Shown: positions 36,721 to 44,019 of the stretch, piece by piece
Layout: the number at the start of each line of letters is the position of its first letter
Numbering within the stretch: the stretch's first letter is position 1
DNA from: DATIXJ01 sp963714795
GTDB taxonomy: Bacteria > Bacteroidota > Ignavibacteria > UBA10030 > SZUA-254
DNA length: 64,000 nt
NCBI GenBank assembly: GCA_963714795.1
Contig: CAVQPS010000009.1
Span: 310,001-374,000 of the forward strand
Direction of reading: 5' to 3'
Position numbers and translations under genes: made by a program
Notes under the pieces: generated by a model
Told to the model about the DNA's origin: nothing
The model's input: the letters and a program-made list of their open reading frames with translations, nothing else
The model's database searches: none

Positions 36721-37326
36721 TCATTTTAGCAAGAGCATTGGGGTTGCCCGGCGAAGATAGAAGCCGTCTTTCCGGTTCCAGGAAACAACGGCGAAATATA
36801 AACCCGAAGGAAACCGCGTCCCGTTCCATTCCACCGTATGGAGACCGGCAGATTGCAGCCGGGATACCAGCGTTTCAATTTTTTCGCCCAGTTCAGAATA
36901 AATACTGACATTCATCATCCCTTCGGCGGGAATGGAATATGCTATTTCGGTCGTAGGATTGAACGGGTTGGGATAATTTTGTTTCAACAAAAAATTTGAA
37001 GAGGGTACTTCTTCAATATTTTTTACAGAAGCCGGCACTAGAACGACAATCGGTTGCGTTATCAAAAACGACGGGCATCCGTTGCAATTTACCGAAAAGC
37101 CGGTAACCTCAACATAACTCCCGATGTATCCATTCGAAAGATAACTTCCGGTCAGATACAAGATTGGCGATACGGAATCCGGTTGAAGATATAAGTTTGT
37201 ACAATCACCGGAGCATGGTGGTGTAAGCGGACGCAGGATAATACCGCGATGATTTTCTACGGCGCCGCAAACAGAGGCGATCGCTAACAGGCATACAACC
37301 AAATATGGTAATGAACGCTGTCTCAT
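36721..37326 (-). CDS. Secreted protein with type IX secretion C-terminal sorting domain
   Basis: 201 residues. Signal peptide (SLPYLVVCLLAIASVCGA), then a short ~90-residue domain with paired cysteines (PPCSGDC, NCNGC), probably disulfide-linked. Last comes a ~80-residue sorting domain: LLKQNYPNPFNPTTEIAYSI, MMNVSIYSELGEKIETLVS, and HTVEWNGTRFPSGLYFAV. The NYPNPFNP start and GLYF end define the T9SS type A signal of the Bacteroidota/Ignavibacteriota group, so the protein should cross the outer membrane. The N-terminal domain is unrecognised. Confidence 0.88.
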   Translation of the reverse strand: MRQRSLPYLVVCLLAIASVCGAVENHRGIILRPLTPPCSGDCTNLYLQPDSVSPILYLTGSYLSNGYIGSYVEVTGFSVNCNGCPSFLITQPIVVLVPASVKNIEEVPSSNFLLKQNYPNPFNPTTEIAYSIPAEGMMNVSIYSELGEKIETLVSRLQSAGLHTVEWNGTRFPSGLYFAVVSWNRKDGFYLRRATPMLLLK

Positions 37327-37414
37327 TTACTTCCGCCGATACAGACCTATGATGTACACTGTGCTTCTTTTTCAATATCACAGAATTTTTTTTTGCATTC
37401 TGCGATACAAAAAT

Positions 37415-38338
37415 TCAATGTCCTTCACCATTCAACATGCGGAATGAATGAAGAATGGAAGGGAACAGAGCGTTGATACCGTCTTCCACGCCGGAACTTG
37501 ATCCCGGAAAATTGACAATCAATGTGCTGCCCCGGACGCCCGCGACACTGCGCGAAAACATTGCAGTCGCAATCCGGTGTTGCCCGAACGTTCTTAATGT
37601 TTCTTCCACACCATCGAGGCGGCGCTCAATCACAGCGGCTGTTGCCTCGGGCGTAACATCCCGCGGCCCGATTCCTGTTCCGCCCGTTGTTACGATGAGA
37701 TTGAATTTCCCGCCATCCGCCAGCGTGCACAATGTCTTCTCGATCATCGCACGGTCATCGGGCAGAACGGCATAATGCGAAACATCGATTTCGAACTCCT
37801 GGAGCCGGCGAAGAAGAATTTTTCCCGATTCATCTTCCTTTTCTCCCTTACTCACCGAATCACTCAGCACAATCACGGCCGCGGTTAATCCGGCGACCGA
37901 TTCCCGTATTGCCGACTTCCCGCCTTTTTTTTCTGTCAATCGAACCGATTGAATTTCCATGGTGTTGTCGATAATTTTCAGCATATCGTACAACGTCAAT
38001 GCTGCGGCGGATGCGGCAACGAGCGCTTCCATCTCAACGCCGGTTTTCCAAATTGCTTTGACTTCGGTCGAGATAAAAATTGCATCATTCTCCAAACGAA
38101 TGTCCACACCGATATAATCCAGCGGAACCTGATGGCAATAAGGAATAAGAAGACTTGTTTGTTTTGCAGATTGAATGGCGGCAACTTTCGCTACGGCCAG
38201 GGGATCCGCTTTGGGAACTTTTCCGGAACGGATAGCTTCAACAGTTGAGGGAGAAACCGATAGGCTCGCAACGGCTTTTGCAGACCGCAGCGTATCGGCT
38301 TTCGAAGATACATCCCGTGTTTCAAAACGTGGGTTCAT
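37415..38338 (-). CDS. moaCB: Bifunctional MoaC-MoaB/Mog molybdopterin protein
   Basis: 307 residues from ATG 38338. Residues ~1-150 are MoaC (SLLIPYCHQVPLDYIGVDI, VEMEALVAASAAALTLYDMLK, KKGGKSA), the cyclic pyranopterin monophosphate synthase acting after MoaA. Residues ~155-307 are a MoaB/MogA-type domain (LTAAVIVLSDSVSKGEKEDESG, IVTTGGTGIGPRDVTPEAT, NFPGSSSGVEDGINALFP) that adenylylates molybdopterin. The fusion joins two non-consecutive pathway steps. Its own promoter lies in the moaA-moaCB gap, 9 bases before the ATG. Confidence 0.94.
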   Translation of the reverse strand: MNPRFETRDVSSKADTLRSAKAVASLSVSPSTVEAIRSGKVPKADPLAVAKVAAIQSAKQTSLLIPYCHQVPLDYIGVDIRLENDAIFISTEVKAIWKTGVEMEALVAASAAALTLYDMLKIIDNTMEIQSVRLTEKKGGKSAIRESVAGLTAAVIVLSDSVSKGEKEDESGKILLRRLQEFEIDVSHYAVLPDDRAMIEKTLCTLADGGKFNLIVTTGGTGIGPRDVTPEATAAVIERRLDGVEETLRTFGQHRIATAMFSRSVAGVRGSTLIVNFPGSSSGVEDGINALFPSILHSFRMLNGEGH

Positions 38339-38347
38339 GATAGATAT

Positions 38348-38376
38348 AAAGTACGACAGCAACCTTCAAAAATCAA
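38348..38376 (-). promoter_or_regulatory. Promoter of moaCB
   Basis: On the minus strand, TTGATT (38371-38376), a 17-base spacer and TACTTT (38348-38353). Nine bases separate the -10 box from ATG 38338, and no Shine-Dalgarno sequence is present. Confidence 0.5.
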
Positions 38377-38386
38377 CTACCGGCGC

Positions 38387-39382
38387 TCAGCCGCCGATCT
38401 GGCTCATCGTTCGCTGCGGACGCTCAAATCCGGGGCGATTAATCAAATGGCCTTCTTCTTTTGACTGAACGGCAACAAGGATTTGTTCTTGTATCATTTC
38501 ATCGGAAACATTATTGCGGATTGATTTTTTGAGATCGGTTTCGTGAAGACTGAACAAACAGGTACGCAATTTTCCATCCGACGTAATTCTGATCCGGTTA
38601 CAGGAAGAACAAAACGGTTCCGATACCGAACTGATAAAACCGATCTCTCCCATGCCGTCACTGAACCGGTATCGGTCTGCCGGCTGGCTGCCGTGGTATT
38701 CAACAGGCACCAGTTTGTTTCCCATCGCATTGATGCGTTCAATGATCTCATGAGAAGGAATTACTTTATCGATCGACCATCCGTCGTCCGCGCCGATCGG
38801 CATGAATTCTATAAACCGGATGACAAACGGTTTGGTGTGTGCAAGGCGTGCAAACGATTCGATCTCATGATCGTTGATGCCGCGGATAAGAACGACGTTC
38901 ACTTTAATCGGTCGAAGAGAAAGACGCTCGACGATTTCCAATCCTTCCAGAACATTATGAAGATAATCACGCCGCACCATCGTTGAAAATATCTGCGGGT
39001 CCATGGAATCCATGCTGACATTGATACGGGTCAGACCGGCACTCACCAGATCGTTGGCCTGCTCTGCAAGAAAGAATCCGTTTGTCGTAAGAGCGATATC
39101 GTGAATTCCGGGAATGCGGGAAAGCATTGCAACCAGGACGGATAATTCTTTTCGCAGAAGAGGTTCACCGCCGGTTAGCCGTAGTTTAGACACTCCGAGA
39201 TTGGCAAGTATTTTTACCAGCCGCGTAATTTCTTCGAACGTCAACAACTCATCACGCTTGAGCCACGATAGTCCTTCTTCGGGCATACAGTAACGGCAAC
39301 GAAAATTACACCGATCCGTCACCGAGATCCGGAGGTTGTTTATGATTCGACCAAAACTGTCTTTGAGTTGAAACGATGTCAT
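38387..39382 (-). CDS. moaA: GTP 3',8-cyclase
   Basis: A 331-residue radical SAM enzyme that starts molybdopterin synthesis by converting GTP to 3',8-cyclo-7,8-dihydro-GTP. N-terminal cluster motif CNFRCRYCMPEEGLSW (CxxxCxxC), LRLTGGEPLLRKEL, INVSMDSMDPQIF, and a second C-terminal cluster in FCSSCNRIRITSDGKLRTC. The canonical C-terminal GG tail is replaced by ...ERPQRTMSQIGG, so a terminal Gly-Gly is kept. It has its own promoter just upstream. Confidence 0.96.
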   Translation of the reverse strand: MTSFQLKDSFGRIINNLRISVTDRCNFRCRYCMPEEGLSWLKRDELLTFEEITRLVKILANLGVSKLRLTGGEPLLRKELSVLVAMLSRIPGIHDIALTTNGFFLAEQANDLVSAGLTRINVSMDSMDPQIFSTMVRRDYLHNVLEGLEIVERLSLRPIKVNVVLIRGINDHEIESFARLAHTKPFVIRFIEFMPIGADDGWSIDKVIPSHEIIERINAMGNKLVPVEYHGSQPADRYRFSDGMGEIGFISSVSEPFCSSCNRIRITSDGKLRTCLFSLHETDLKKSIRNNVSDEMIQEQILVAVQSKEEGHLINRPGFERPQRTMSQIGG

Positions 39383-39388
39383 AATAAC

Positions 39389-39417
39389 ATGCTAATCCTG
39401 ATACCTGTAATATACAA
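39389..39417 (-). promoter_or_regulatory. Promoter of moaA
   Basis: On the minus strand, TTGTAT (39412-39417), a 17-base spacer and TAGCAT (39389-39394), 6 bases before ATG 39382. No Shine-Dalgarno sequence is visible. Confidence 0.5.
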
Positions 39418-39543
39418 ACAAACTTTGAATAGACCGAATTCCGGAAGGAATGATTTCAACCCCAAGCGAATAATTATGAAATGGGAAGCCTTGTCACGTT
39501 TTAACAAGTTTTCAATTCAGTATCCGCATGTAACCGTTTTGTA

Positions 39544-39577
39544 TAAAAAAAGAAAGCGACAAGAGTCTTGCCGCTTT
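39544..39577 (-). terminator. Intrinsic terminator of the Lys-rich protein gene
   Basis: GAAAGCG-A-CAAG pairs with CTTG-C-CGCTTTC (one A/C mismatch). On the minus strand the hairpin is followed by a run of seven T. It lies about 40 bases after the stop of the gene at 39614. Confidence 0.85.
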
Positions 39578-39613
39578 CCTTTGTACATCGGAAACTGTCG
39601 CCTTGCGGGATTT

Positions 39614-40069
39614 TTACTGATTAATTTTCTTCTCGCCCTCTTGAACTTTCTCATCGCCCTTCTTTTCCAATTCTTCACCCTTCTTCTGCATTTTCTTTCC
39701 CACTTTTTCCTTATGTTTGGCGGCTTTTTTCATCACATCACCTTTGGCTTGCTTCATGTCGCCCTTCATTTCCATCTTCTCACCCGCTTTTTGCATTGCT
39801 GCGTTTCCTTCGGCAGCACCTTTTTTCTCCATTGCTTCGCCGGTTTTTTTCATTTCCTTTCCGACTTTTTCCTTATGCTTGGCGACTTTCTGCATGGCTT
39901 CGCCTTTGGCTTGCTTCACGTCGCCCTTCATTTCCATCTGTTCGCCTTTTTTCTCCATGACCTCGCCCTTTTTTTCCATCTTTGAAGCGGTACTATCCTG
40001 GGCGAAAACACGGCCATGCATTGCAATGACCGCAAGAACAACGACGATTGCTACGACAAATTGCTTCAT
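39614..40069 (-). CDS. Exported Lys/Glu-rich repeat protein
   Basis: 151 residues with a very strong AGGAGG ribosome-binding site and a signal peptide (QFVVAIVVVLAVIAMHGRVFAQ). The mature part is two ~43-residue near-copies: MEMKGDVKQAKGEAMQKVAK then HKEKVGKEMKKTGEAMEKKG, and MEMKGDMKQAKGDVMKKAAK then HKEKVGKKMQKKGEELEKKG. Each is built of shorter MxKKGE-type heptad-like units, predicting a long charged amphipathic helix. No cysteines and no enzymatic motif. It has its own promoter and terminator, so it is an independent unit inside the molybdenum cluster. Function unknown. Confidence 0.85.
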   Translation of the reverse strand: MKQFVVAIVVVLAVIAMHGRVFAQDSTASKMEKKGEVMEKKGEQMEMKGDVKQAKGEAMQKVAKHKEKVGKEMKKTGEAMEKKGAAEGNAAMQKAGEKMEMKGDMKQAKGDVMKKAAKHKEKVGKKMQKKGEELEKKGDEKVQEGEKKINQ

Positions 40070-40124
40070 AACCTTCCTCCTAAAATATTGAATGAACTTG
40101 TGAGCTACTATCTCTTTTACGAGA

Positions 40125-40155
40125 CAAATGTAGGAATAGGTTTCATCAAAATCAA
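40125..40155 (-). promoter_or_regulatory. Promoter of the Lys-rich protein gene
   Basis: On the minus strand, TTGATT (40150-40155), a 17-base spacer and TACATT (40127-40132), with TG following. The same bases also satisfy the Bacteroidota form TTG-N20-TAnnTTTG. The leader of ~50 bases carries the AGGAGG site. Confidence 0.55.
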
Positions 40156-40236
40156 ACTCCCATGAATTATTTTTTCTTAATTTACATTAGCCAACTTATT
40201 TCGGGAAATCTATTTTTTAGATTGACGGGATATTGT

Positions 40237-40644
40237 TCATCCCCGCACCAATCCAAACTCACCCCCGACAAAATATTCTTTCTTCCAGATCGGAACGGTT
40301 TTTTTGACCGTGTCAATGATAAACCGACACGCATCAAATGACTCGCTTCGATGCTCGGCAGAAACCGCAATGACGATACTCGCCTCACCGACATCAACCG
40401 TGCCGACGCGGTGAACGATCGATGTTTTTTTAACGTGCCACCGTGCTTGTGCATCTTCGGCAATATTCTTCATTAAACGAATTGCCATCGGTTCGTACGC
40501 TTCATACTCGAGTGTCAGAACTTTTTTCTCGTCTGCATGATCGCGCGTCGTGCCGATAAAAACATCGATCGCGCCCGCAGAGGGATCGTGCACGCTCTCG
40601 AGAACACGCTGGATATCGATCGGTGTTTTGATAATCTCGATCAT
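40237..40644 (-). CDS. moaE: Molybdopterin synthase large subunit
   Basis: 135 residues. With MoaD it inserts two sulfurs into cyclic pyranopterin monophosphate to form molybdopterin. Motifs: GAIDVFIGTTRDHADEKKVLTLEYEAYEPMA, VHRVGTVDVGEASIVIAVSAEHR, and FIIDTVKKTVPIWKKEYF, with the catalytic lysines of the KKTVPIWKKE stretch. Starts 8 bases after moaD. Confidence 0.95.
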   Translation of the reverse strand: MIEIIKTPIDIQRVLESVHDPSAGAIDVFIGTTRDHADEKKVLTLEYEAYEPMAIRLMKNIAEDAQARWHVKKTSIVHRVGTVDVGEASIVIAVSAEHRSESFDACRFIIDTVKKTVPIWKKEYFVGGEFGLVRG

Positions 40645-40652
40645 CGGGAAAT

Positions 40653-40898
40653 TTATCCTCCACTCACCGGCGGAATAATGGCAACTTCATCTTCCTTCGA
40701 TAATGTTGCATCGTCTGATACATATTCGTGGTTGACGGCAACACGGAGCACCGAACGTAATTCGCCCAGACGTTGGTAGCGAATCAGTAATGTGTTCAGC
40801 AATTCATTCACCGTAGCGCCGTCGGGAAGATCGACAGACGCTGTGCGACAATCCGTACGATCGTGGGCGATGCCAAAGAAATGTACGTCGATTTTCAT
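40653..40898 (-). CDS. moaD: Molybdopterin synthase sulfur carrier subunit
   Basis: An 81-residue ubiquitin-fold protein ending in VSGG, the C-terminal Gly-Gly that is adenylylated and thiocarboxylated. The core has VDLPDGATVNELLNTLLIRY, VAVNHEYVSDDATLSKEDEV and AIIPPVSGG. Its start overlaps the moeA stop by 4 bases. Confidence 0.95.
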   Translation of the reverse strand: MKIDVHFFGIAHDRTDCRTASVDLPDGATVNELLNTLLIRYQRLGELRSVLRVAVNHEYVSDDATLSKEDEVAIIPPVSGG

Positions 40899-42094
40899 AT
40901 CAGGAGTTCCACTTCAACATCCTCGCCGGGATTCACTTCGTCAACATTTTCCGGGATAATGATGAGACAATTTGCTTTCGATAACGATGTCAGAATATTC
41001 GATATTTGAGATCCGGTCGTCCGAACGGTCAACACACCGTTCTGATCTTCAAGAATTCCCCGAAGAAAATTTCTTTTACCGTCTTTGGTTGTAATCCGGT
41101 GCCCCATTTTAGCACGAAGAGTATATTTTTTGCCGACAGAAGTTGTTCCCATCATTCTGAAAATTGCAGGCCGGACAAACTCCATAAACGTTACCATACC
41201 GGAAACGGGATTACCGGGAAGCCCGAACAGCACGGTGGAGCCACATTTTCCGAATATCATCGGCATTCCCGGTCTGATATTCACTTTCGAAAAGAGAATT
41301 TCTACACCCAATTCGGTAATTAATTTGGGCACCAGATCATATTGACCGACCGAAACTCCTCCCGAAGTTATCAATATATCGGCGCGCATTCCTTCTCTGA
41401 GTTTATTTCGCAAATCGGCTTCGTTGTCGTCCGCATGAGCGATCGTTCTCAATTCACAGCCGGTCTCAGCGATCAGAGCAGAGAAAACGTACCGATTGCT
41501 GTTGCGGATTTTTCCTTCCGGAATTTTATCATGAATGTCCACAATCTCCGACCCGGTGGTCAGCACGGCAATCGCCGGCATACGAAACACCTCCACAAAT
41601 TCTTTTCCTAATGATGCAAGAATGCCGATCTCCTGCGAGCGAAGACGCATGCCGGCAGACAGAACCGTTGCACCACGCTCAACATCCGATCCGGCACGTC
41701 GAATGTTACTGCCGCGCTGTACGGAACGCAAAATTTTAATCTCTTCCTGATTTATAATTTCGGTCCATTCCTGTTGCACAACAGCAGTACATCCACCCGG
41801 GATTTTCGCTCCGGTCATAATTCTCAACGCCTCACCGGGCGCAATCCCCTTCGCCGGGTTTTCTCCGGCAGGAATTTCTCCGACAATCCGCAACGAGGCG
41901 GGCACAGTCCTCACATCATCATCACGAATCGCAAAACCGTCCATCCCCGAATTATCGAACGGTGGAATGTTTTCCGAGGCGACAACATTTTCGGCAAGCA
42001 CGCGATGTACCGCACGGCGCAACGATAGGGTTGTCGTACCGAGAGGTTGAACATTGGCAACGATACATTCGATCGCTTTTTCGGCAGAAATCAT
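40895..42094 (-). CDS. moeA: Molybdopterin molybdenumtransferase
   Basis: 399 residues. It inserts molybdate into adenylylated molybdopterin. Motifs: ENIPPFDNSGMDGFAI, GEALRIMTGAKIPGGCTAVVQQE, VLTTGSEIVD, DILITSGGVSVGQYD, and LFGLPGNPVSGMVTF. All four MoeA domains are represented and the length is normal. Overlaps mobA-like and moaD genes by 4 bases on each side, a tight operon. Confidence 0.96.
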   Translation of the reverse strand: MISAEKAIECIVANVQPLGTTTLSLRRAVHRVLAENVVASENIPPFDNSGMDGFAIRDDDVRTVPASLRIVGEIPAGENPAKGIAPGEALRIMTGAKIPGGCTAVVQQEWTEIINQEEIKILRSVQRGSNIRRAGSDVERGATVLSAGMRLRSQEIGILASLGKEFVEVFRMPAIAVLTTGSEIVDIHDKIPEGKIRNSNRYVFSALIAETGCELRTIAHADDNEADLRNKLREGMRADILITSGGVSVGQYDLVPKLITELGVEILFSKVNIRPGMPMIFGKCGSTVLFGLPGNPVSGMVTFMEFVRPAIFRMMGTTSVGKKYTLRAKMGHRITTKDGKRNFLRGILEDQNGVLTVRTTGSQISNILTSLSKANCLIIIPENVDEVNPGEDVEVELLI

Positions 42095-42648
42095 AATTTT
42101 TGTTGAAGAACAAACGATTCAACTTCGGAAACCGAAGAAATGGTTCTAACCGCACCTTCTTCTTCTGTCGTCATTTCAGTACGATCGTCCTGATGCGTTG
42201 CCAGAAAATCTTCAAGTGAGGAAGCTCGTTTCAAATCATCAAAGAGAAAGGCGGCAATGAGAATCGGGTTCCCCGGTTTTCCGTTATACACCGGCACCAC
42301 CATATTTTTGCGTGATCGCCAAAATCCCTGCAAGACATCGACAATAAGAGATTGTGAAAGCAATGGGGTCGTCACCGGACAGATCAAAACACCGTGGAGA
42401 TCGGCAGTGCGAAGCGCATCAATGCCGACATTCAGCGATGAAAACGTGTGTTGCATGTTTTCGTTAATGATTTTTTTGCCGTTGAACCATGGCGTGGATA
42501 TACTGTCAGTAGCTGTATCACAGACAAGAGCGACATCGAGCACACGCGAATCGTGCAATGCATTTACCATGTGTCGGATAAGAGGTGTTCCGCGAAATGT
42601 TGAGAATGCAAGGGTTCTATCATGGATGGGAATGATTGCAGAGATCAT
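42091..42648 (-). CDS. Molybdenum cofactor nucleotidyltransferase-like (MobA/MocA family), divergent
   Basis: 185 residues. Its fold elements fit the NTP-transferase family that attaches GMP (MobA) or CMP (MocA) to molybdopterin: TPLIRHMVNALHDSRVLDVALVC, ENMQHTFSSLNVGIDALR, VLICPVTTPLLSQSLIVDVLQGF, and VVPVYNGKPGNPILIAAFLF. The usual N-terminal LAAGxSxRMG nucleotide loop is replaced by AIIPIHDRTLAFSTFRG, which lacks the glycines. The GNPILI phrase resembles MocA (GHPxLF) more than MobA, so CTP is my guess. The operon position supports a cofactor role, but activity is uncertain. Confidence 0.75.
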   Translation of the reverse strand: MISAIIPIHDRTLAFSTFRGTPLIRHMVNALHDSRVLDVALVCDTATDSISTPWFNGKKIINENMQHTFSSLNVGIDALRTADLHGVLICPVTTPLLSQSLIVDVLQGFWRSRKNMVVPVYNGKPGNPILIAAFLFDDLKRASSLEDFLATHQDDRTEMTTEEEGAVRTISSVSEVESFVLQQKL

Positions 42649-42665
42649 GAACGATCACCGTATAT

Positions 42666-43985
42666 TTATCGTTTCAAACGTTTTAATAATTCGGCACGGT
42701 CGTACATTTTTCCGTTTTTAATGATAGTCCGTAACGATCGGGTGTTTCGAATATCGAGAGACGGGTCGGCATCGAGAATGAGCATGTCCGCTTTATTCCC
42801 GGCATAGATAACTCCTACCGGAGCGCTCATGAATTGTCCGCTCAAATTTGTACCGACGGCAAGGGCCTGCATCGTTGTAAGTCCTGCCTTTACCATATAT
42901 TCCAATTCCATATGATCGGCGATCCCGGGAAATATCGGCAGATCTGTTGCCAGTGTTATATTTCCATAATTTTTCACCACAGTGATCATGTTCTCGCCAA
43001 GAATGCCGATATGGGAACATACAAAAGCAGTATCCGGATGCTGATCGAGATTGTTTGGGATATACCCCGAGCCGGTGTAATACGTTATGGAATCTCCGGA
43101 AAATGTACTGCGGAAGCGCTCATCGGAAAAAACGTTCCGGATAAAACCTCCGCGGTCGCCAAGAAATTCATACCAGCATAATGTCGGTATAAAAAACTCT
43201 CCCTTGACCGGAAAATTCGCGACGAACGGTGCACTCACTCGATCTGTGATGACTCCATGAATAAATGCCGTCACGCCGGCATTCTGACCGGCAAAGGCAT
43301 CGTTAAATTCGGGCGAGTGAATTTCCGTCGTCATCTTTTGTTGTGTTGCTTCATCGATCAATGCCTCCATAATGTCGGACTGCATGTGATCGAGCGGTTT
43401 CAAGTTCCCCCGGCACCATGTCATTGAATCGTAAACAATCATAATGCGATCGATACCGAGGGCTTTCACTACCCGGACCTGAGCTCTGGCTTCTTCTGCT
43501 GTTTTCGGAAAACGATTGATGCTGTTATCATCCCCGTTTTTTTCACTCCACCACCCATGTTCGGCGGTAAACACCGGCGCCGTAGGAAAAATTCTTGGAA
43601 GCATGTTCGTATCCGATGCAGCTTTTGCTTCGTATGTTTTTGCTTCCGTCACCGACGTAAAGACACAATTTACCGATGTTACTCCCCATGCAAACATTTC
43701 CTGTAAATCGCGCTCGGACCTGCATTGAGCATACGTATCGACCAAACCCGGCATGATAAATTTACCCTTGAGATCGATAATTTCCGCACCCGGAGGAATG
43801 ATGACAGAATTTTTATTTCCAACGCCGGTAATCATGCCGTGCTCGACGACAATAAAGGCATCCGGAACCGGTCTGCGCCCCACGCCGTCGATCATCGTTG
43901 CCCCTTGAAGAACAAGGGGTTGCTGTGCAGAAACCGGCAGGGTGAAAAGAAAGACAGTTACAAAAAATATTGTAAGATATTTCAT
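42666..43985 (-). CDS. Exported amidohydrolase-fold protein without metal HxH
   Basis: 439 residues from ATG 43985; earlier in-frame ATGs at 44009 and 44045 would precede the signal peptide KYLTIFFVTVFLFTLPVSAQ. The amidohydrolase frame is clear: LQGATMIDGVGRRPVPDAFIVVE, IIDLKGKFIMPGLVDTYAQC, and a C-terminal AVGTNLSG followed by GNKADMLILDADP. Where active members have GxxDxHxH this protein reads GLVDTYAQC, so both first-site histidines are gone. TEIHSPEF and VCSHIGILG could be the other histidines and TLATDLPIFPG the aspartate. A mononuclear or non-catalytic protein is likely. It is located between xdhC and mobA; its link to purines is only positional. Confidence 0.8.
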   Translation of the reverse strand: MKYLTIFFVTVFLFTLPVSAQQPLVLQGATMIDGVGRRPVPDAFIVVEHGMITGVGNKNSVIIPPGAEIIDLKGKFIMPGLVDTYAQCRSERDLQEMFAWGVTSVNCVFTSVTEAKTYEAKAASDTNMLPRIFPTAPVFTAEHGWWSEKNGDDNSINRFPKTAEEARAQVRVVKALGIDRIMIVYDSMTWCRGNLKPLDHMQSDIMEALIDEATQQKMTTEIHSPEFNDAFAGQNAGVTAFIHGVITDRVSAPFVANFPVKGEFFIPTLCWYEFLGDRGGFIRNVFSDERFRSTFSGDSITYYTGSGYIPNNLDQHPDTAFVCSHIGILGENMITVVKNYGNITLATDLPIFPGIADHMELEYMVKAGLTTMQALAVGTNLSGQFMSAPVGVIYAGNKADMLILDADPSLDIRNTRSLRTIIKNGKMYDRAELLKRLKR

Positions 43986-44019
43986 AGAGTCAAAAGTGTT
44001 TAATATCATTCTAAGAATG

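Noticed and set aside
39368..39985. Long + strand open frame rich in F, L and H opposite the Lys-rich protein gene
   Set aside because: It is the antisense of a K/E-repeat gene with a strong ribosome-binding site, signal peptide, promoter and terminator; its pseudo-membrane composition is the mirror of AAG/GAA codons.
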